IMG/VR virus record: IMGVR_UViG_3300037258_001229
Span: 1 to 24,841 of that record
DNA from: a virus
Length of the DNA stretch: 24,841 nucleotides
Direction: 5' to 3' (one strand)
This document shows positions 1 to 6,465 of this stretch, piece after piece. Within the stretch, counting starts at the first letter, position 1. Every line of letters starts with the position of its first letter. A program made the position numbers and the translations under genes. A model generated the notes under the pieces. It saw only the letters and a program-made list of their open reading frames with translations, did no database searches and was not told where the DNA came from.

Positions 1-45
1 ATGCTTGCGCCCTGGGCCGCCAGGGCGCCCGTTGAGCATTCGGAT

Positions 46-342
46 TCACCCCGGCGCGCTGTGTGCCTGGTGCCCGGGCCCTCCGGGGTCGTACCGTTCG
101 ATTGCAACTTGGATCCGCTCGGCGCCCCGCACTGCGAAAAAGAAGCCGCATGCGCGCCCGATGTCATCGCAAATCCAGCTTGCCGCAGTCAGTTCCGACC
201 TGGCCGCCTCGAGGATGGCCCGCAGGTCGACGCCCGGCGCGATCTCCCGCCATTCCAGCGCCTGCCGGTGGCCATTCCGGACCACCAGCCAAGTAGGCTG
301 CTGAAGCGGCTGCAGGGGATCTGGGCGATTTCGGCGGCCCAC
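46..342 (-). CDS. Conserved hypothetical protein, about 98 aa (GTG start)
   Basis: I do not recognise a function. The GTG start at 342 is chosen by comparison with a second copy in this window: the minus-strand sequence before 17439 aligns with it, sharing a CGCTAC block upstream and then an xxRR....DPLQPL protein start. The shared region is DPLQPL, then TWLVVRN, then EIAPGxDLRA, about residues 9-50. After that this copy continues with WICDDIGRACGFFF and an IQVAIERYDP stretch, which the other copy lacks, so this looks like the full-length member of the family. Third-position differences between the copies suggest both were coding while they diverged. There is no clear ribosome binding site. 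It lies outside the left module's terminator and is transcribed away from the gene at 463. Confidence 0.6.
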   Translation of the reverse strand: MGRRNRPDPLQPLQQPTWLVVRNGHRQALEWREIAPGVDLRAILEAARSELTAASWICDDIGRACGFFFAVRGAERIQVAIERYDPGGPGHQAHSAPG

Positions 343-462
343 GCATGGAGCGTAGCGTCGACTCCGGCATGACCAGCAAGCGAAGTCGCCGGTCCCTGGA
401 AGGCATACAGTACGGATCCGGGAAGGAACCTGGATAAAAACATGGAACTTTCGGGGGCAGGG

Positions 463-777
463 ATGAGCGTTCCACAACAGCAGCGCGCCGATCGGCTCCT
501 CGAGGAGCTCGCGCCGTGCACGGGCTGTCGTTTCGCCGCCAGGTGCGCCGCCGAGCTCCTGGCGTGTGAGGCCTTCGCCGCGTACTCGGGCGGCCTGAGC
601 GAGGTTCGTTGGTCGGTGGCACCACGGGTGCCCTCCAGAGCTCGGTACGATTCTATCCTGGGCCAGGAGAGCAGCGCAGCGGCCATCAAGCCCCGGCGGC
701 ACTCCCCCGCTCCTCCCGAGGGGTTGTTTGCCGCACTGATGAGGGACGGCACCAGCCGCGGCGATGACGCGACATGA
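463..777 (+). CDS. Small Cys-rich phage-type protein, 104 aa
   Basis: Hypothetical protein of a type often seen in proteobacterial prophages. The N-terminal half holds a four-cysteine pattern, CTGCRFAARC followed by LLACEAFAAY, which could bind zinc. A W..APRVPSRARYDSIL segment follows. The cysteine spacing plus the ACEAF and PRxPSRARY motifs are what I recognise from prophage accessory proteins; no biochemical role is known to me. The ATG at 463 has a GGGGGCAGGG stretch directly upstream. An in-frame ATG at 442 (seven residues longer) with GGAAGGA farther upstream is the alternative. It is divergent from the gene at 46-342 and is followed by a small gene at 815. Confidence 0.6.
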   Translation: MSVPQQQRADRLLEELAPCTGCRFAARCAAELLACEAFAAYSGGLSEVRWSVAPRVPSRARYDSILGQESSAAAIKPRRHSPAPPEGLFAALMRDGTSRGDDAT

Positions 778-814
778 AATCACGGCGCGCAGGCCCTTCA
801 GGAGTAGCAGGCGC

Positions 815-961
815 ATGCTGAGAGCGACCGCCGTTTCGCGCTACGAAATAGTCGGGTTCCCACCGCACTCTCTGGATCCGGAACTCGCCGCACTGGCAAA
901 ATGGCCTGACCTGAAGCGGCGAGCTATAGCGGCGCGGCTCGTGCGTGACCTCCGGGGCTAG
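815..961 (+). CDS. Small hypothetical protein, 48 aa
   Basis: A short basic protein whose start is an ATG at 815 with GGAG ten bases upstream. It begins 37 bases after the stop of the preceding small gene and probably belongs to the same transcript. The middle reads GFPPHSLDPELAALAKWPDL and the end is an Arg/Ala-rich helix. I do not recognise a family. The good start signal and the tight spacing are the support; length alone would not be convincing. Convergent with the long minus-strand phage operon, whose terminator lies just downstream. Confidence 0.4.
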   Translation: MLRATAVSRYEIVGFPPHSLDPELAALAKWPDLKRRAIAARLVRDLRG

Positions 962-1003
962 GGCAATAACTGTGGCGCCGCGCTGCCTCGCACCCCCTCG
1001 ATG

Positions 1004-1044
1004 AAAAAAGCGGCACGTCCTGTTCGAGGACGCCTTAAGGCCGC
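1004..1044 (-). terminator. Rho-independent terminator of the left minus-strand operon
   Basis: Read on the minus strand there is a two-part stem: an outer GCGGC/GCCGC and an inner CGTCCT/AGGACG around a CGAAC loop, followed directly by a run of six T. It overlaps the last codons of the gene ending at 1035. It is placed to end transcription of the phage operon before the plus-strand genes at 463-961. Confidence 0.65.
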
Positions 1045-1307
1045 GGCGCGGTGTGAATCTCGGCGCGCACATTCCTCAGCCGCCGCAGGTGCGCTCGGGC
1101 CCACGCGGTGGCGACGAGCCGAGTGCGAAATGAACGCTCGATAAGAACCTCAGCAGGATCCGGCTCTTTGCCCTCCTCAAGCACGGGCACCTGGTCGGCG
1201 CTCGCCGGATCGAACGCTCGTCCCGTACGCCAGAGCGTACGCGGACCCAGGAAGAAGACGATTGCCCGATAGGTCCTGCGCCGTTGTCCGCGGACGCTAT
1301 GCGCCAT
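1035..1307 (-). CDS. Hypothetical protein, last gene of the left operon, 90 aa
   Basis: A basic protein (RGQRRRTYRAIVFFLGPRTLW at the N-terminus, Arg-rich C-terminus) with no family I recognise. The ATG at 1307 overlaps the end of the upstream gene (stop at 1297) by 11 bases, which suggests translational coupling. A longer reading to 1394 would run far into the upstream gene and is not favoured. It is the last gene before the terminator at 1004-1044. In related phages this position, after the tail-tip genes, is often occupied by poorly conserved small genes, so function cannot be inferred. Confidence 0.45.
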   Translation of the reverse strand: MAHSVRGQRRRTYRAIVFFLGPRTLWRTGRAFDPASADQVPVLEEGKEPDPAEVLIERSFRTRLVATAWARAHLRRLRNVRAEIHTAPRP

Positions 1308-1752
1308 GGCTGACCTGGTCGAATCCATGTCGCGCGAAATGAGCCAGCATCGGCGCGGCGTGGCGAAGTAGCTCAGCATAGAGTTCGTGATCACGAGGAG
1401 CGGCGGTTGCCGCCTGATGAGGGCGCGCCACGGTGACTGCGGCGACCAGCGGCCCGATTATCCTCATGCCCTTGATAATCGGCAGGGGCGCATCCTCGGA
1501 CAGCCCCCAGAGCCTGCCGCCGATCCGCTGCAACACCTTGGCGTAGCGGACGGGCGCCCCTCCGTACGGGACCTCGATCAACACCATATCGCCCAGTCTC
1601 GGCATCACGCCAGAATCGCACCAAATCAAGGACCCTTCCGGCATAAAATTGCCCATACACATGCCCGAGGAGGTCCCTGGGCCAACAAGCGTTTGCGATT
1701 TGGGATCGAAGCCCCGAAAGTGACGCACGACGGGCAGAGGCAATGCGCTCAT
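1297..1752 (-). CDS. S24/LexA-like fold protein, probably without the catalytic serine, 151 aa
   Basis: Residues about 30-105 resemble the peptidase S24 (LexA/CI C-terminal, signal-peptidase-like) fold: an MPEGSLIW segment, a PRLGDMVLIEV strand, the strand RYAKVLQRIGGRLWGLSED containing a lysine, and a closing GMRIIGPLVAAV. The usual G-x-S-M-x-P serine motif reads GNFMPEG here, so the nucleophile appears to be missing and autoproteolysis is unlikely. There is no N-terminal HTH. The start overlaps the upstream stop by four bases (ATGA). It sits directly after a DUF6950 gene and a J-like fragment, where phages sometimes encode such a protein in the tail-tip region. A structural role is more likely than a repressor role. 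The fold assignment is by eye. Confidence 0.55.
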   Translation of the reverse strand: MSALPLPVVRHFRGFDPKSQTLVGPGTSSGMCMGNFMPEGSLIWCDSGVMPRLGDMVLIEVPYGGAPVRYAKVLQRIGGRLWGLSEDAPLPIIKGMRIIGPLVAAVTVARPHQAATAAPRDHELYAELLRHAAPMLAHFARHGFDQVSHGA

Positions 1753-2072
1753 TCCGCTGCGATGTAGTCGAGGAGAAACCGGCTCTCGACGCCCGACGTG
1801 CCGTAGTACGCCAGAAAGCCTGCCGTTCTGATCTGGCCGTAAATGAGCTGCTGATACTCCATCGTCCCGCGCGCGGTGATCATCCGCGACGCCGGTGTTG
1901 CGTTCTGGGTCGGGGAGAGCTTGCCGGCAAGCGCCTGGGTGATCTTGGAGACGGCAATGCTCACCGCAACATCGACTACAATCTCTGCGATGGCGCCGTA
2001 AAGTCCTCCCGCCGCCACCACGCCCTCGTAGGCGTCGTAAAGATACGCAATAGCTTCAACAACAACCGGCAT
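1749..2072 (-). CDS. Truncated J-like tail-tip (host specificity) protein fragment, 107 aa
   Basis: The N-terminus is an Ala/Val-rich hydrophobic stretch (residues about 1-50). It is followed by SRMITARGTMEYQQLIYGQ and RTAGFLAYYGTSG, resembling the start of phage J-type tail-tip proteins, where a YGxxRVGG motif precedes a very long protein. Here the frame stops about ten residues after that motif, whereas J proteins are usually many hundreds of residues. Either the gene is a remnant, or a short form functions with other parts. The start ATG has GGAGG eight bases upstream and overlaps the stop of the DUF6950 gene (TGATG). The order DUF6950 then J-like is the normal phage order. Coding is well supported; the J-like call is moderate. 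Confidence 0.55.
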   Translation of the reverse strand: MPVVVEAIAYLYDAYEGVVAAGGLYGAIAEIVVDVAVSIAVSKITQALAGKLSPTQNATPASRMITARGTMEYQQLIYGQIRTAGFLAYYGTSGVESRFLLDYIAAE

Positions 2073-2563
2073 CAGTCAATCCTCCATGCAAGGGGTGCCT
2101 CGTGGGTACGAATCATCGAACAGCCTTTTTTCGCTGGGAAAGCCGAATGCACCCCGACGCAGATTCCCAATGCCTCGGGCGCTGCGCCAAGTGCTGGGTG
2201 ATCGCGTATCGAAACGATGTCGCCGCACTGAGCGAGACTGCCGCGAACGGGGACCTTCGCGAGCAGCTGCGTGACCATCTTCTGCATTGAACCGTAGCGC
2301 GCGATGATCCTGTAGGCATCGAGCATTGAGTCGTACCCGCGAAGCTGCGCCGCGTAGTCGACGCCGGTTGCGATCTGCACCCAGTCAGCGCAGAAGAGCG
2401 CGCAGTCGAAGGCGCCATAGGAGAATTCGCGCTTCGTTGCTGCCTCAATGTATTCGCACAGCAGCTCCTGCCAGTTCGGCTTTCGCAGCAGTGCGCGTTC
2501 AACCTGGACCGCGTCCGCAACACGGATGCGGCGATGGTCGGATGCTGAGAGTTCCCCGGTCAC
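2072..2563 (-). CDS. DUF6950-type tail assembly protein, 163 aa
   Basis: The PNWQELLCEYIEAATKREFSYG segment, then DCALFCADWV, a TGVDYAAQLRGYD stretch, and a GDIV plus ALGICVGVH region match the DUF6950 family. That family is found next to tail-tip genes in many siphophages and has an NlpC/P60-like look: a Cys in the DCALF motif and a His later. Its precise role is not established; cell-wall cleavage during entry or tail-tip assembly is the usual guess. The GTG start at 2563 has a GAGGT eight bases upstream, which overlaps the stop of the preceding gene. Length is normal for the family. Confidence 0.75.
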   Translation of the reverse strand: MTGELSASDHRRIRVADAVQVERALLRKPNWQELLCEYIEAATKREFSYGAFDCALFCADWVQIATGVDYAAQLRGYDSMLDAYRIIARYGSMQKMVTQLLAKVPVRGSLAQCGDIVSIRDHPALGAAPEALGICVGVHSAFPAKKGCSMIRTHEAPLAWRID

Positions 2564-2569
2564 GATCGC

Positions 2570-2770
2570 TTACCTCGAGGACACAAGCAGTGCGCCGAGC
2601 ACCTGAACTCGGGCGGCCGCGCCTTGGTCGCCGGCACGCGCCGCTGCAACCGTGCTCGGCTCAATTGCGGACATCGCCTGCAGCTGCTCGTCACGGCGCG
2701 CCATGAGCTGGGCGATCTGGCGCTCGGTGTGTGCGTCCAGACGGCTAGGCACTAGACGGGTTCGTCGCAT
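2570..2770 (-). CDS. Small helical phage protein, 66 aa
   Basis: Start ATG at 2770 chosen because AGGAG lies seven bases upstream; a longer reading to 2860 has no such signal. The protein is Arg/Ala/Gln-rich and mostly helical by composition (AHTERQIAQLMARRDEQLQAM). I do not recognise a family. It lies between the capsid gene (157-base gap) and the DUF6950 gene, where a complete siphophage would carry head-tail joining and tail genes. It therefore sits at the apparent point of loss or streamlining. Confidence 0.5.
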   Translation of the reverse strand: MRRTRLVPSRLDAHTERQIAQLMARRDEQLQAMSAIEPSTVAAARAGDQGAAARVQVLGALLVSSR

Positions 2771-2927
2771 TTGGAGCTCCTGGGATAAATCAATTGCCCG
2801 CCGCGACCAACCATTGAGGTAGGAGTTTGGTCCGCGGGCGCTCGGGGTTCGTAACGCCACTGGCCGAGTAATGCGGTTGGGGCGCGCAATTTGCCTACAC
2901 GAGCGGCCGCCACAACGAGAAGCCCGC

Positions 2928-4100
2928 TCATGTTGCGGAATTTTGGAAAGCCTTGATTGCCCCCGCGTCGACGAGAGCCCCCCCGCAGCGGGCGATCGCG
3001 AGGAAGCCGACCTGGCCGAACTTGATGTATCCGCTGTCGTCCATTCGCAGCAGAGTTACCTGCAGCCCATCGCGAACCTTATAGCCAAGGTAGAAGTTTC
3101 CGAACCAGATCGACTTCGCGTTCGCGGCCATGACGGGCAAATCGTCGTTCACATCGACTGGGTACCCCATCAACGTCTCGCTCTCCTGTCCCACCTTGGG
3201 CAAGTACAGAGGCTGCCCGGCGGTGTCCTTCAACTTGCGCACCACCTTGAATGTCGCATCCGCCATGCTAAAGGCCAATCCGGTGCGGAATGTCTGCCGA
3301 TAGGCGGCGTTGACGCTGTGGATCAGTGTGACCAGATCATCATTGATGACGGTCGTAGTCTCCCCCGTGGTGCCCGTGACGCCGACAGTGCCGGCCGTTG
3401 CGAATCCCTGCGGCTCAGTTGTACCTGCGCCGGTTGTGAATTTCGTATTCGTGATCCTGCCGATGCGCGAGGCGCCGCGGCGAAAGACGAAGGCCTCGAT
3501 GTCGATGCTTGAATCCTGTAGCAACTCCAGGGGAACCGCGAACACTTTGCTCGAATACTTGAACGTGTTGAGCGGCGCGGTGCCGAAGCTTGGGTCGAGG
3601 CTGGCCGCGGCGGCGTTTTCACCAAGCTGCTCGCCAGTCTCGGCGGTACCGTCCGATGTCGGGTAACTGAGCGCATTGCCCTTCGCGGTAACGACTACCT
3701 CGGCGAAGCGGCGCACTCCGCCATAGTCCTTGAGCGCATCGACGAAGGCACTTGCGACGCCAATGCCCACCGTGTAGCCGCCCTGGCTGTTGGTGCCCTC
3801 CGACATGGTGTTGCGATACTGCGTGCGTTGCTCCTGAGTAAATGCGCCGAAGCCGCCTCGGATATACGCATTGCATGCTGCGTCGCGCTCTGTGATCCCG
3901 AGGCGCGAGAGCTGATTGGCGTCAGCGGTGCGATCTGCAGCGGCGATCTCGTGGTCGAGCCGATCGAGGTGCGCGAGATTGGAATCCCAGATCGCCATTT
4001 CGGTCGAATCGAGGTTTCGCGACCCGATCCGATCGCGCAAATTGCGCATTGCGCGGGCGACGCCGTTCCGCTGGTCTTGCAGCATCTGAAGTTTGTTCAT
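2928..4100 (-). CDS. Phage major capsid protein, HK97 fold, 390 aa
   Basis: The shell-forming protein of an HK97-type head. Residues 1-75 form a charged helical N-terminal domain (RNGVARAMRNLRDRI onward) like the delta/scaffolding region that a protease normally removes. The capsid domain follows with EGTNSQGGYTVG, then VVTAKGNALSYPTSDGTAETGEQLGE, FKYSSKVFAVPLELLQDSSIDIEAF, the ITNTKFTTGAGTTEPQG motif typical of the family, and a C-terminal LRMDDSGYIKFGQVGFLAIARCGGALVDAGAIKAF. Length is typical. AGGAGG lies eight to nine bases before the ATG, and the start overlaps the stop of the upstream gene (TAATG). Unusually, no portal or head protease gene lies upstream. Confidence 0.92.
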   Translation of the reverse strand: MNKLQMLQDQRNGVARAMRNLRDRIGSRNLDSTEMAIWDSNLAHLDRLDHEIAAADRTADANQLSRLGITERDAACNAYIRGGFGAFTQEQRTQYRNTMSEGTNSQGGYTVGIGVASAFVDALKDYGGVRRFAEVVVTAKGNALSYPTSDGTAETGEQLGENAAAASLDPSFGTAPLNTFKYSSKVFAVPLELLQDSSIDIEAFVFRRGASRIGRITNTKFTTGAGTTEPQGFATAGTVGVTGTTGETTTVINDDLVTLIHSVNAAYRQTFRTGLAFSMADATFKVVRKLKDTAGQPLYLPKVGQESETLMGYPVDVNDDLPVMAANAKSIWFGNFYLGYKVRDGLQVTLLRMDDSGYIKFGQVGFLAIARCGGALVDAGAIKAFQNSAT

Positions 4101-4642
4101 TACGGGAGCCTCCTGCGCACATCCTCGAGGGCGGCTGGAACGTCGGTGATATCACCAGGCTCGCCGGCAACGCGAATGCGGTCCACCTCATCGATAAGGG
4201 CAGACAACCCCCTCGCCGCGCGCGACCTATCTTCGTGCGTTTCGTACGTGCCTCGCAAAGTGCCGTCCGCGCGCCGCCTTTGAAGTTCCACCTTGAGCGC
4301 CTCGACACGGGGGTCGGAGTGCTTGCGAAGCTCCGCGTCCACCTGGCCGCGAAGTGCATCAAACTCCCCGCGAACCTGGTCCAGCCCCTGAGAGGCCTTC
4401 GCGAGATCGGCGACGGTCGCCTCGAACGCCTTGCGGGCGGCTTGGCAACGCTCATCGGCGGCGCTGACTCTGGCCTCGGCCTTGGGTCGCTCGATCAGGT
4501 AGCGATCGAACGCAGCCTTTTTGCGCAGCCGCGCTGCCTCGAACGCCGCGGCGCGAGTCTGCTCGTCCTCGCGTTCCAGCTGCTCGACCAGGCCGGAGCG
4601 CTTCACGAGCTCGGTTACGTGTCGTTCCCTTTCGGTGGTCAT
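4100..4642 (-). CDS. Coiled-coil protein between small terminase and capsid genes, 180 aa
   Basis: A charged, almost wholly helical protein with many Glu/Arg/Ala heptad-like stretches: residues 1-50 include EREDEQTRAAAFEAARLRKKAAF, and 60-125 contain DERCQAARKAFEATVADLAK and a DALRGQVDAELRKHSD segment. No enzymatic motif is visible. The ATG at 4642 overlaps the previous stop by four bases, with GAGGAAAGG just upstream, so translation is coupled on both sides (TAATG with the capsid gene). Position directly before the capsid gene and the coiled-coil character fit a scaffolding or head-assembly role, but this is inference. It occupies the place where a protease or portal gene is normally found. 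Confidence 0.65.
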   Translation of the reverse strand: MTTERERHVTELVKRSGLVEQLEREDEQTRAAAFEAARLRKKAAFDRYLIERPKAEARVSAADERCQAARKAFEATVADLAKASQGLDQVRGEFDALRGQVDAELRKHSDPRVEALKVELQRRRADGTLRGTYETHEDRSRAARGLSALIDEVDRIRVAGEPGDITDVPAALEDVRRRLP

Positions 4643-5094
4643 GCCTTTCCTCGTTTCTCTCGAAGTGCCTGCGAACGTCGCAGCGACTGTAGCGCAGCAA
4701 TTGGGACATTCCGTTCATGTCCCATTTCGAGGAGGGCTTGAATCCGACGCGCCACGGTCTTGCGGTCCGAGTGAAGTCGGGCCGCCGTGTCGCTGATACC
4801 GTTCGCGCGCTGAAGCGCCCGCAGAAGCTCCTCGTCCGTGAATTTTTTGCGCGCGCGTCGTCCTAATCCTCGCGCCTGGCGCCGGTATGCGGCCATCGGG
4901 CGCGAAAGCAGCACAAACGCCACCAATAGCCGCCGCATGACGGCCGCAGCCTTCGGGTCGCGCACCGCGTCGACGTACAGGGAGTCAAGCTGATTCAAGG
5001 CCCGCTGAGCGGCCTCGCTGTGCTTTCCGCCATCGCGGATCTGCCTCATCGCAATGTGCGAGAACGAGGCGAGCATTCGAGTCGTGGTTGTCAC
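4639..5094 (-). CDS. Helix-turn-helix protein downstream of small terminase, about 151 aa (start uncertain)
   Basis: The C-terminal half has a homeodomain-like HTH: KKFTDEELLRALQRANGISDTAARLHSDRKTVARRIQAL, with TAARLHSD as the turn region and RKTVARRI as the recognition helix. The preceding part is basic (MAAYRRQARGLGRRARKK) and would suit nucleic acid binding. No ATG follows the small-terminase stop in frame. Candidates are GTG at 5094 and ATG at 5076, neither with a clear ribosome binding site. It occupies the place where the large terminase gene is expected. A packaging-associated or late regulatory DNA-binding role is possible but unproven. Confidence 0.55.
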   Translation of the reverse strand: MTTTTRMLASFSHIAMRQIRDGGKHSEAAQRALNQLDSLYVDAVRDPKAAAVMRRLLVAFVLLSRPMAAYRRQARGLGRRARKKFTDEELLRALQRANGISDTAARLHSDRKTVARRIQALLEMGHERNVPIAALQSLRRSQALREKRGKA

Positions 5095-5131
5095 GGCCGC
5101 GGCAGAACTGGCAATCCACCAGGTCGCGCCG

Positions 5132-5587
5132 TCACTCCATGTCCCAAGGTTTTTTGACAGGCCCAGATCGGCGGCACTTCGCGCCCGCGGCGTCGGCCCG
5201 CATCGTCGTTTGCTGCGTGAGGCGCAGCTTTGTCGCCATAGACGCCATGAGCTGAATATTCCGATTCGCGCGCCCGAGCGCTTCGCAGTAGGCGCGAAAT
5301 TGGATGGAGTCGAAGCGTTTCCTCCGTTCGAATCGGTCGACGTCGATCGCCAACCTGTTCTGGGTGGCGACAGTCCTGCAGTAGATGGCAAGCAGCTGAC
5401 CACTCGCGGCGTCAAATCTGTCGGACGGCAGGCTCTCAACAATCGAATACCAAATATCCGTAGCAGACGGCGAGAGAAAGCCCGGCGGCGGCAGAAGACC
5501 CGCGCGAACCGTGTGCGCTTTGCGTGCTGGAAAGCGCACGACGTTGCCAGTCCGTCGTCGCGTATGTTTTTCGTCGTCGTGTGCCAT
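5132..5587 (-). CDS. Phage terminase small subunit, P27 family, 151 aa
   Basis: Small terminase subunits recognise the packaging site on phage DNA and recruit the large subunit. The N-terminus is Arg-rich. The PPPGFLSPSATDIWYSIVESLP segment and the following FDAASGQLLAIYCRTVATQNRLAIDVDRFER region match the P27-type arrangement (a proline-containing entry, a W in the first helix, then a helix bundle). The C-terminal third (FRAYCEALGRANRNIQLMASMATKLRLTQQT) also fits. It follows an HNH nuclease gene, the classic order in HK97-like phages, but no large subunit follows. The ATG at 5587 lacks a strong ribosome binding site. Confidence 0.75.
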   Translation of the reverse strand: MAHDDEKHTRRRTGNVVRFPARKAHTVRAGLLPPPGFLSPSATDIWYSIVESLPSDRFDAASGQLLAIYCRTVATQNRLAIDVDRFERRKRFDSIQFRAYCEALGRANRNIQLMASMATKLRLTQQTTMRADAAGAKCRRSGPVKKPWDME

Positions 5588-5670
5588 GAATTCTACGAAT
5601 TTTTAGTTAAAACGTGACCAACACGGTAGCCAGCGACGTGCTCCAGGGTTTTTGATACGCCACCCTGCTA

Positions 5671-5991
5671 CTACCGGTTCCACGGGTGATTCGGACTCGT
5701 CGGATTGCCGCTCGCATCGCATGCACCGCCGCTTGCTGAGCGACCACCGCCATTGTCGGCGCGAGTCTTTTGCGAATGGTGGGATGCACACAAACTCTGA
5801 AGATTGTCCGGATCGCGCGCATCGCCGCCGTCACTGATTGGTTTGATGTGATCGACCTGCGTCGCTGCCGTACACAGCCCTAATGCGAGGCAATGCTCGC
5901 ACAGCGGCTGATGTTGCAACTGCCACGGCCGCAGCCGATCGCGCCAAAAGCGCGAATCGTAGAACGGATTCTTTGGAGTCTCAGTGCGCAT
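5671..5991 (-). CDS. HNH endonuclease, 106 aa
   Basis: An HNH nuclease of the type placed next to terminase genes in cos-type siphophages, where it assists DNA cutting for packaging. Visible: FYDSRFWRDRLRPWQL at the N-terminus, a zinc-binding CEHC pair (residues about 31-34), QVDHIKPISDGGD carrying the first catalytic His (DHI), DPDNLQSLCASHHSQKT with the Asn and the final Cys/His pair. The C-terminus is Gly/Ser/Asn-rich tail sequence. Start ATG at 5991 chosen, overlapping the upstream gene by 11 bases; an ATG at 6003 is also possible. All core residues are present, so it looks active. Confidence 0.88.
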   Translation of the reverse strand: MRTETPKNPFYDSRFWRDRLRPWQLQHQPLCEHCLALGLCTAATQVDHIKPISDGGDARDPDNLQSLCASHHSQKTRADNGGGRSASGGACDASGNPTSPNHPWNR

Positions 5992-6331
5992 GGCGACGAG
6001 CATCGGCTTTTGACAGCAGCGCTTCGGTCTCGGCGGCAAACTGCGGTGAGACTGGAACACCGTTTGTACGCCCTCGATTCGCCGCCTCACGCGTAGCGAG
6101 CGCAAAGGACTCGATCAGTTGCAGAATACTTCCATCAATGGTCTGCGCTTCCGGATCCATCGCTAGGCTTGTGACGCCCCACATTGCCGCGAGGCGTACA
6201 AGCGCGTTTCGCATTCGATCGTGCGTGATGTGCTCGCGCCCGCACATCAATTCGATGATTCGGAAAAGCTCATGGCCGTCTCGAAGCTGCTGACAGCCAG
6301 GGCAAGCGACCTTCGGAAAGCGGTTACGCAT
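5981..6331 (-). CDS. Hypothetical phage protein with N-terminal CxxC, 116 aa
   Basis: Not recognised. The N-terminus carries CPGC (residues 10-13) and a further Cys near 30, possibly half of a zinc site. The rest is predicted helical and contains RMRNALVRLAAMWGVTSLAMDPE. GGGAGA lies about seven bases before the ATG, a good start signal. It opens the segment HNH-small terminase-capsid after a 134-base gap behind the DnaB-like gene, and overlaps the HNH gene at its end. Its place between replication and packaging genes suggests a middle or late regulator, but the sequence alone does not show that. Confidence 0.6.
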   Translation of the reverse strand: MRNRFPKVACPGCQQLRDGHELFRIIELMCGREHITHDRMRNALVRLAAMWGVTSLAMDPEAQTIDGSILQLIESFALATREAANRGRTNGVPVSPQFAAETEALLSKADARRHAH

Positions 6332-6465
6332 TTCGATCTCCCTGCACGAAACGTCTCAAAATAAAAACGGGCAAAACGTCACATTTAACGGTCTGGTTTG
6401 GCCAACACGGCTGCCAAGAAAACATCTGGAGCTTTGAAATACCCCGGGGTGTGCATAGGCCATGG

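Noticed and set aside
46-816. A 256-codon minus-strand frame over the whole left end
   Set aside because: Only the part up to 342 resembles the duplicate protein. The rest lies opposite the plus-strand gene at 463-777 and has no recognisable protein features.
1001-1130. Plus-strand ATG with Lys/Arg-rich short frame (ATGAAAAAAGC)
   Set aside because: The A run is the terminator T run of the minus strand. The peptide is Arg/Ala-rich and low in information.
2871-3512. Plus-strand frame of 213 codons
   Set aside because: Lies fully opposite the major capsid gene, which has clear homology; Arg/Cys-rich shadow composition.
4049-4741. Plus-strand frame of 230 codons
   Set aside because: Opposite the coiled-coil gene and its neighbours; Arg/Leu-rich shadow composition.
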